Shown here one piece after another: positions 51,201 to 60,200 of a DNA stretch of 64,000 nucleotides (within the stretch, counting starts at the first letter, position 1; every line of letters starts with the position of its first letter). Under the pieces are notes generated by a model, which saw only the letters and a program-made list of their open reading frames with translations, was not told the DNA's origin and ran no database searches. Where the stretch lies: assembly GCA_016169945.1 (NCBI GenBank), contig JADLSH010000363.1, positions 868,001 through 932,000 on the forward strand, written 5' to 3'. Made by a program: the position numbers and the translations under genes. This stretch comes from Trachythela sp. YZ-2020. Its lineage: Eukaryota > Cnidaria > Anthozoa > Malacalcyonacea > Clavulariidae.

Positions 51201-54200
51201 TGCTCGAACATGCCTTTATGGTTCAAATACTGGGAGTTATTTTGGAATTGAACCACCTACCTTACATGAATATTTTCAAGTTTAACCTTTAACATGCAAG
51301 ACTCTTCCCTTGATAAGATGGTCTGGGGTTAGACAGAGTAAAATGCTTAAGTAGGGTGCATGGGGCACATTTCACATTAAAAGGTTAACAGGAGCATTGG
51401 CATGTATGTTAGTTAACCCATCGATATGCATTGCATGCCCAGTACAAGTAAAATCATGCCCAGTACAAGTAAAAGCCTTATGTGTTAAAGGGTTATTTGA
51501 AATTCAATGATGTACTTATTGATATTGAATGTTGAAACCATAAGTGGTTACCGAATCGAGCCAAATGTTCATACAAGAACTTAAAAATGAGAGCCAACCA
51601 TTTTTAGTGAAGAACCAGAGTACCTGGAGTAAACCCTGAAATATCAAAGTACACATGAAGTCTAACCAGACTTCTCCTATATGCAGTGGCGTAGCCAGCC
51701 TGATGATTTAGTCCCGCTATGCAAATTTTTCCGTGTTCACAGACTTTAAAAACAATCAATTTCTAAAGAAATGAATAATGAAAATGAGTTTATATTTGCA
51801 TAGCGGGACTAAAACGTCGGGCTGGCTACATTACTGCCTATGTGTTATAACAGGCTCACTGTAACTCTATGGTAAGATGCATTAAAAATTAATCACACAT
51901 TAATACTCACTACTGTAGGGAGCAGAAATTAAATTTTAATTGTGATACTAATTGAAATTTTAATAATAAACAAAGTAATGTGAAATTACCTTATATGCAC
52001 CTTAAATAATCTGCCATAATAAAAATGGCAATGGAATTTATAAATATATCATTTGTGATAAGTGCTATATAAATATAATTGTTGTTTCACATTTAGAATA
52101 TTGAACATTTTAACAATATTGAACATTTTAACAATATTGAACATTTTAACAATACCTGTAATAAAATTGAACATATAATATTTGCACATATTATAATGAA
52201 AATTTTCAAACTATGAAAAATTTCACTTTCTAATGTTTTTCACAAGTTCAGACAGTGCAGTGACCATTGCAAATGTAACACTTTGTTGTTGTTGCTGGAA
52301 TTGCTGTTGCTGTTCAAGTACAGACCTTTGAAATTGCTGCTGGTTCAACACTTGACTTTCCATCAGGGCAATTTCACGCTCCCGCAATCGAGCTGATTCC
52401 TCGTGCTCATTCCTCTTCGCAGCCAATGATTGCTCAAGGACCTTCATGACGTCCCCATTGCTTCTTCTTCGTCGCTTCTCAGGTGTGACCAAAACACCTT
52501 CATCCAAATCTTGCTCGTCATCCAAGACTGCATCGGCCATAGCATGTCGCCGCCTCGTCTCTCCAAGTCGCTCTGTTGCTCTCTTCCTCATTTCCTCTGC
52601 TGATTCCCGATCTTTCTTTTCTTTACCCTTCACCTTCTCCATAACTTCCTCACATTCTTTCATCCTCTCCATGATATCTGTCAACATTTTGTCATATTCA
52701 GTGTATTCGACATCCAACCCACTACCTCGTGCTTCTTTTGCTTCTTTCGCCTTAAACTCTTTCAAAATCTTTTCAAATCGTTCTCTCACTGAACGCTGGC
52801 TGACCTTCATATCAAATGCTTTTAAGTTCTCAGCAATTGTTGTCCAGGCAGCACCTCTCTCTTTTGAACCAGACCGAAATTGGTAGGGTTCAACCACAAC
52901 AATTTCTCGAAGCAGGAAGTCTTCGTGTCGTTGCTTCCAAACAAAGATTTCTCGCTTGCCTTTTCCTGTATCACTTGCCATCTACAATAGAATATAAAAC
53001 CAAATTGTTAAAAGGCACATACTCAAAAATAGCACAATTTCAAGTTCGTCCATAACCATTTTAAAAACAGCACAATAAAATTTAAAATAAAAGCATATTT
53101 GTAAAAATTATTAAATATTCTTTGAAAAAGGTGAACACATTTCAAAATCTGGCAATTGTTTCGTTTGTACGAAATAAACCACGAGTGACAAAGTACAGTA
53201 AATATAGTACTGCTGTTCAGACGATGTGTATAAAAATTTGCCGTCCATGTTTGCTTTATATTTTATTTAATTATTCACGCACGTTTCCGATTTTTTAATT
53301 ACTTCCGCTATTATAATTATTTTGCGGTATGCGTGTTTGACACAGGCAAATAAATTTATTTTAAAAAGCATAAAAACACAAAAAAATAAACTAACCATAA
53401 CTCGTTGTGAGGACTACGAGATTTACCAAAAACTTCGTACTAAACTGGGCGACGGCGACGACTTTTTGTTGCGACTGCGAGATGGCGTATGCAATATGAC
53501 GCGTTTTGGCGCGAAAATGACTAAACTCGTACTCGTAGTCGTACTCGTAGTCATTGCTAAAGCTCCCTATTAACTGTGGTGGGACAGAGCCCACAAAGAG
53601 GGTCTGTGATCAGGCTAGGCCCGACCGCATCGCCTTCAAAGTCAAATATCTCCGCTCAAACTTGTCGTACGGCAAAATAAATTCACAAAGGTTTCTCTTT
53701 CTAACGAATATGGTTTGATCATAACTCGGGCAAATTTAGCGACGAACGGAGCCAAAATCTCTCTCAATTTCGGCTATGTTCATAATACTTCGAACTGTTC
53801 GGGCATGATCGTGGACGTGACGTAAACAAACTGGTAAACAATGCCGTCTTACGCGGGGTGGGATAGCAGTCAAATTGACGAGCAGCGACGAAACGCTAAA
53901 TTTGCCCGAGTTATGATCAAACCATATTCGTTAGAAAGAGAAACCTTTGTGAAAAGATTTGATCGAATTTATTTTGCCGTACGACAAGTTTGAGCGGAGA
54001 TATTTGACTTTGAAGGCGATGCGGTCGGGCCGCGAGTAATTAGCCTTTACCTTCTATATACATGACGAGCAACACACATGTTGACACAACATATAGGCCA
54101 CAGAAAAGGTTGCATAAACCGCTCTAAATGAGCTCATGGAGTAATTAAAAGAACGTAAAGGCATTATACTATCATGTCAACTATATTTTATTGTTAAAGT

Positions 54201-57200
54201 GTAGTTATTTGATTAATTTAAGAATGTTTTTAGAATAGTTTTGGTTGAGTATAAAATTTGTTTATAAAAGCCGTTAAAAACCCGCAACTCCTGATCATTC
54301 ACCCTGAAATTGGGCCGCCTGTGGACTCGCTACACGGCACGTGTACGAATCTCGCAGTCACCTCGCGACCACGCACTTGATAGGGCACGTGCATTTGTGA
54401 TTGCACAAAAAATCGCGTGTTCCGGGGGAAAGTTCTCCAATTTAATGTCAATTCATCGTCTTCAGCAAATGTTTCAAGTTCAATATAAAGACTCTAATTC
54501 AGCATAGTTTGTGTAAAGTCACCATAAAATCAAAAGAATATTTAAAGAAAAATGTGAAGTCTTGTCTTGAAGCACTAAATCACCAAATGTTAATGAAATT
54601 TAAAAAGAAACATAAATTGTATGCACCCCCCGGAAAGTTTACACTATGATTGAATGAATGACTGACTCGTTTGAATTTTCGCCAATCACCACAATACTGC
54701 AAAGTTTCGAAGAAACTTTGCACTAAAAACGAATCAAGACGACTAACCTTGGACGTACTTAGAAAAGATATACTGTATAGATGGTGGTCAAATCGAAATA
54801 ATTATTCTGCATTTTTCTGGTTTCATTCTTACATGAGTGTTGTGTTCAACTGTAAATTCATCTCGTTACTCGTATATATACAGCTAATTGCATTAAGGTT
54901 GTCTTCCGACAAAGCTAAAAGGTAAAACTCGTAAAAGCCAAGCGCGAAAAGAACGATGGGAGCGACTAGTTTGAATTAATTAACTGCGTGTGAATAAATA
55001 CCTATTTTCCCGTTTAAACCAATTTTCTTTGTTGTCGAGTTTTACCGACATGACTAAACTGCATGTGGAAAAACGTTAGTTGTTGTTTTTCGAAAAGCAG
55101 TTCATGGAGTTTGCCAGTGATTGCATTTGAAGTATTCTATTACCTCCAAGAACATGCAGATAGTTGTGAAATAGAACGCAGGCAAAAAGCAACGAATTTT
55201 CTCCCCGGGGACCTCAAATATGCTGGAGCCCGCCAGTTGTTGAAATGTCGAAAATTGAGTAATCTCTGCGTAGCTGTGCTATCACGATAGTGTTAAACTC
55301 TAAAGCAGTGTTTTGTACAAAAATGGATGAGGAGGATACTGTAAATATTATGCTTAAAGTTGTTCGCCAAGGCAATAAGAATCAAAACGATACTTATACT
55401 AAGCAAGATGTCCCGTACCGTATAATGTTGCTCTCGTATAATATATACTTGCTCTCGTATAGATCTCCTCAATATCGATTCCCACTATTTCAATTAGGGA
55501 AATAGCTCTCCATCGCAAATCGTGACTGTACGCACGAGGCATTTTTAACACTCTGCAATTCGTAAGAGGTATTTTACTTGTTTTCACGGGACAATTATGC
55601 TATAGCGGCCACGCTGGGACGAAACTTTAAATCATAGTCTTGTTCTGCTGTTTGGCATGCAGATGGAATTTTCATAATAACACTAATATATTCATCATCG
55701 TTCTCAAGGGACTCAAACTTGGCTTGCTGCAGGTCATGCTTTTTTCCGTATGAATATGCGAGATGAACATTTAATACATAAATCCCATCGAACTTTTCGC
55801 GCTTGGCTTTTACCTTTTAGCTTTGTCGGAGGACAACCTTAATGCAATTAGCTGTATTACTCGCATGTACTTAACACAAGACGTATAATTCGTCCACATG
55901 TCTAAGACGTCTTCTAGTTCTAATATAAATACAGCCAGTTTCATTCAAGCCTTAAATTGTTTTTAAAATTATTTAAACATGCTGGAATCGATGCTGAAAC
56001 ACCGCAACAAAAACGATTCTAGATTTTATGAATTATGCGGAAAAATTGGGTTTTCAAAAAATGAAACGAGTCGTGTATGACATGATAATTATTTCAGTCA
56101 TATATATACTTACGCATGGAATTATAAGTTTCAACGGTGAGCTTCTCTGACCTTCTTATTCGACAAAATTCATCCAACCAAGTTTCTTCATTCGGCTCAC
56201 TCTCTTCCCAACTTAATTCTCCCAATCGCATTTGCCCTTTATATATTTCTTTCGTAGAAGATGCGGAAGGAACAGATGCAACATCTGTAATAGCAAAATA
56301 AATCAACTTTTTTAAAACCATTGTGCACACAAAAATCACCTTACGTATGGGATGGGGGATTCCCCTGTTAAAAACTTTGGTCGTCAGGCCATTTTCGGAT
56401 TACACGTTGGTTTATACCAAAAGCTAGAAAGCCGTTATTCGAGCAACACTGACCTTTTGATGGTTTTAGTTTAACACCCCATCCGGAGAGCCCGCTCTGG
56501 TTACTACTTACATATCTTACAGCATTCCACATATTTTGCCCCACCCCCCTTGTTTAGCCTATATCTCCCTCCTCACAAGCAAATTTCCCCCCCAGGAAAG
56601 TCACACCAAAGTCATGACCATCCTAATGTATATTCGCTGAATTGTATTGTTGAATATATGAATATTCAGATGCGCGTAACAAACGTCTTTAGTCTGTTTA
56701 GACGTTTAATTCGTCTTGTTTCAAAACGAATCAAGACGACTAACCTTGGATGTACTTAGAAAAGATATACTGTAGCTGGTGGTCAAATCGAAATAATTAT
56801 TCTGCATTTTTCTGGTTTCATTCTTACATGAGTGTTGTGTTCAACTGTAAATTCATCTCGTTACTCGTATATATACAGCTAATTGCATTAAGGTTGTCTT
56901 CCGACAAAGCTAAAAGGTAAAACTCGTAAAAGCCAAGCGCGAAAAGAACGATGGGAGCGACTAGTTTGAATTAATTAACTGCGTGTGAATAAATACCTAT
57001 TTTCCCGTTTAAACCAATTTTCTTTGTTGTCGAGTTTTACCGACATGACTAAACTGCATGTGGAAAAACGTTAGTTGTTGTTTTTCGAAAAGCAGTTCAT
57101 GGAGTTTGCCAGTGATTGCATTTGAAGTATTCTATTACCTCCAAGAACATGCAGATAGTTGTGAAATAGAACGCAGGCAAAAAGCAACGAATTTTCTCCC

Positions 57201-60200
57201 CGGGGACCTCAAATATGCTGGAGCCCGCCAGTTGTTGAAATGTCGAAAATTGAGTAATCTCTGCGTAGCTGTGCTATCACGATAGTGTTAAACTCTAAAG
57301 CAGTGTTTTGTACAAAAATGGATGAGGAGGATACTGTAAATATTATGCTTAAAGTTGTTCGCCAAGGCAATAAGAATCAAAACGATACTTATACTAAGCA
57401 AGATGTCCCGTACCGTATAATGTTGCTCTCGTATAATATATACTTGCTCTCGTATAGATCTCCTCAATATCGATTCCCACTATTTCAATTAGGGAAATAG
57501 CTCTCCATCGCAAATCGTGACTGTACGCACGAGGCATTTTTAACACAAAACGTAACAGTCTGCAATTCGTAAGAGGTATTTTACTTGTTTTCACGGGACA
57601 ATTATGCTATAGCGGCCACGCTGGGACGAAACTTTAAATCATAGTCTTGTTCTGCTGTTTGGCATGCAGATGGAATTTTCATAATAACACTAATATATTC
57701 ATCATCGTTCTCAAGGGACTCAAACTTGGCTTGCTGCAGGTCATGCTTTTTTCCGTATGAATATGCGAGATGAACATTTAATACATAAATCCCATCGAAC
57801 TTTTCGCGCTTGGCTTTTACCTTTTAGCTTTGTCGGAGGACAACCTTAATGCAATTAGCTGTATTACTCGCATGTACTTAACACAAGACGTATAATTCGT
57901 CCACATGTCTAAGACGTCTTCTAGTTCTAATATAAATACAGCCAGTTTCATTCAAGCCTTAAATTGTTTTTAAAATTATTTAAACATGCTGGAATCGATG
58001 CTGAAACACCGCAACAAAAACGATTCTAGATTTTATGAATTATGCGGAAAAATTGGGTTTTCAAAAAATGAAACGAGTCGTGTATGACATGATAATTATT
58101 TCAGTCATATATATACTTACGCATGGAATTATAAGTTTCAACGGTGAGCTTCTCTGACCTTCTTATTCGACAAAATTCATCCAACCAAGTTTCTTCATTC
58201 GGCTCACTCTCTTCCCAACTTAATTCTCCCAATCGCATTTGCCCTTTATATATTTCTTTCGTAGAAGATGCGGAAGGAACAGATGCAACATCTGTAATAG
58301 CAAAATAAATCAACTTTTTTAAAACCATTGTGCACACAAAAATCACCTTACGTATGGGATGGGGGATTCCCCTGTTAAAAACTTTGGTCGTCAGGCCATT
58401 TTCGGATTACACGTTGGTTTATACCAAAAGCTAGAAAGCCGTTATTCGAGCAACAATGACCTTTTGATGGTTTTAGTTTAACACCCCATCCGGAGAGCCC
58501 GCTCTGGTTACTACTTACATATCTTACAGCATTCCACATATTTTGCCCCACCCCCCTTGTTTAGCCTATATCTCCCTCCTCACAAGCAAATTTCCCCCCC
58601 AGGAAAGTCACACCAAAGTCATGACCATCCTAATGTATATTCGCTGAATTGTATTGTTGAATATATGAATATTCAGATGCGCGTAACAAACGTCTTTAGT
58701 CTGTTTAGACGTTTAATTCGTCTTGTTTCAAAACGAATCAAGACGACTAACCTTGGATGTACTTAGAAAAGATATACTGTAGCTGGTGGTCAAATCGAAA
58801 TAATTATTCTGTATTTTTCTGGTTTCATTCTTACACGAGTGTTGTGTTCAACTGTAAATTCATCTCGTTACTCGTATAATTATATATTACTCGCATGCAC
58901 TTAACACAAGACGTATAATTCGTCCACATGTCTAAAACGTCTTCTAGACCTAGTTCTAATATAAAAACAGCCAGTTTCATTCAAGCCTTAAATTGTTTTA
59001 AAATTATTTAACATGCTGGAATCGATGCTGAAACACCGCAATTTTATGAATTATGCGGAAAAATTGGGTTTTCAAAAAATGAAACGAGTCGCGTATGACA
59101 TGATAATTATTACAATCATATATATACTTACGCATGGGATTATAAGTTTCAACGGTGAGCTTCTCTGACCTTCTTATTCCTGCCAATGGCATTTGTCTTT
59201 CATATATTTCTTTCGTAGAAGATGCGGAACGAGCAGATGCAACATCTGTAATAGCCAAATAAATCAACTTTTTAAAAACCATTGTGCACACAAAAATCAC
59301 CTTCATATATTAACCCTTTATTTGGATACAACAAACATGTTTAACTTTAGGTCTAACGATTGTGGGTATAGTCTATAGAACACCGTTTAATTATATGTTA
59401 ATAGTCTTAATTATGACGCAGGCAAGCAATAAATATGTGGTTATCGAACAGTTCAATCAGGAGAGAATAAGAAAAAACGAAAACATAGCTAATTAAGATT
59501 TACCTTTATGTGCTTGTACAGTCCAAACTAAAAAAGAGAAGAAAATAGTTCATCTATTTAAAGTTGTTTGTACAGTTTTTGGATATTTGAGCTGTTGATG
59601 TCTATTTGCACATGTAATGTTATATTCTATTTTTTAACTATTATACTTTTCATGATTTTCTCAGTTGACCGTATATAAAATGTTGATGTCATAAACGTTC
59701 TTTGTGTAGATTCAATTTAGTCCTTTAGTTAAATATTTCAGAAAACACTGAAACATCAATTCAAATCTATATTTTCGTCCATGTAATTGCTTGACATGTG
59801 CTTAAAAAGTCTTAATTATTGAAGTATAAGCAAAGATTTCAGATATTTCTAGCAAAGACCCTTCGTCACAGGATTAGTATGACTGACAATAGATCTCTAA
59901 CCTCCATTAAACTGTGACTTTGTATAAACAGCATCTCCAAATATGATTTTTGTTAGTTTGGACACCTTGAAAACACTGGGCATGACCCATTCTAATAGTT
60001 CCTTGGCATGCTCATAGAATCTTGATAAACCAAATATCCTCCCACTATTTAGTTTTTCCAATAAATCTTGATGGCCAACGGAGTTATTGGACAAATTCAA
60101 TTCTTGTAAGTTGCTGTATTCTGGCAAACCTTCAGGCAACTCAGTAAGACTACAACCAGATAAATTCAACTTTTTCAATTTATACGGACTCCAGAATCTC

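Larger units (their letters stand above)
49897..53567. mobile_element. PIF/Harbinger element, two-gene type
   Basis: The ends GGGAGCTTTAGCAGTGACTA (left) and inverse with CATTGCTAAAGCTCCC (right) continue with tandem ACGAGTACGACT-like words. TATTA flanks both sides; because the surrounding repeat arm is itself AT-rich, the true duplication length is uncertain. It encodes a DDE transposase (plus) and a Myb/SANT protein (minus), the standard Harbinger pair, in convergent order. It interrupts the right terminal repeat of the P-like element and itself contains a hAT MITE. Confidence 0.85.
42833..54129. mobile_element. P-like DNA transposon with interrupted terminal repeats
   Basis: The outer arms ATTTAGAGCGGTTTATGCAA (42833 and inverse at 54129) continue inward as inverted copies: CTCGCGGCCCGACC, then AGCCTGATC, GACCCTCTTTGTGGGCTCTG, CAGTTAATA, and finally AGATGGTTAGGCTAGCC (44044 and inverse near 49870). 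These segments keep the same order on both sides, so I read them as one long terminal repeat. It is interrupted on the left by a palindromic block (about 42998-44015) and on the right by a Harbinger element (49897-53567) and a MITE (53619-54031). Inside are a THAP transposase and a convergent zinc-finger ORF. The alternative is several separately nested elements. Confidence 0.65.
54722..59306. repeat. 2-kb tandem array: two full copies and one partial copy, each with one coding exon
   Basis: Units start at about 54722, 56723 and 58730 (AAAACGAATCAAGACGACT), with periods of about 1,999 and 2,007 bp. Units 1 and 2 are almost identical over their length. The third has lost about 1.4 kb but keeps the exon region. 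Each carries the minus-strand exon beginning DVAS (56284-56114, 58291-58121, 59245-59132), with phase 1 on both sides, so every copy can be spliced in without changing frame. The third exon lacks about 19 codons present in the others. Confidence 0.88.

Noticed and set aside
52446..52886. 146-aa Ser-rich plus-strand ORF
   Set aside because: Antisense shadow of the charged coiled-coil region of the Harbinger Myb protein.
55063..57500. Paired small plus-strand ORFs (75 and 71 aa) repeated in the 2-kb units
   Set aside because: Identical only because the whole unit is duplicated. No recognisable domain, and part overlaps a Tc1-like remnant on the other strand. Not excluded as a real short gene, but unsupported.
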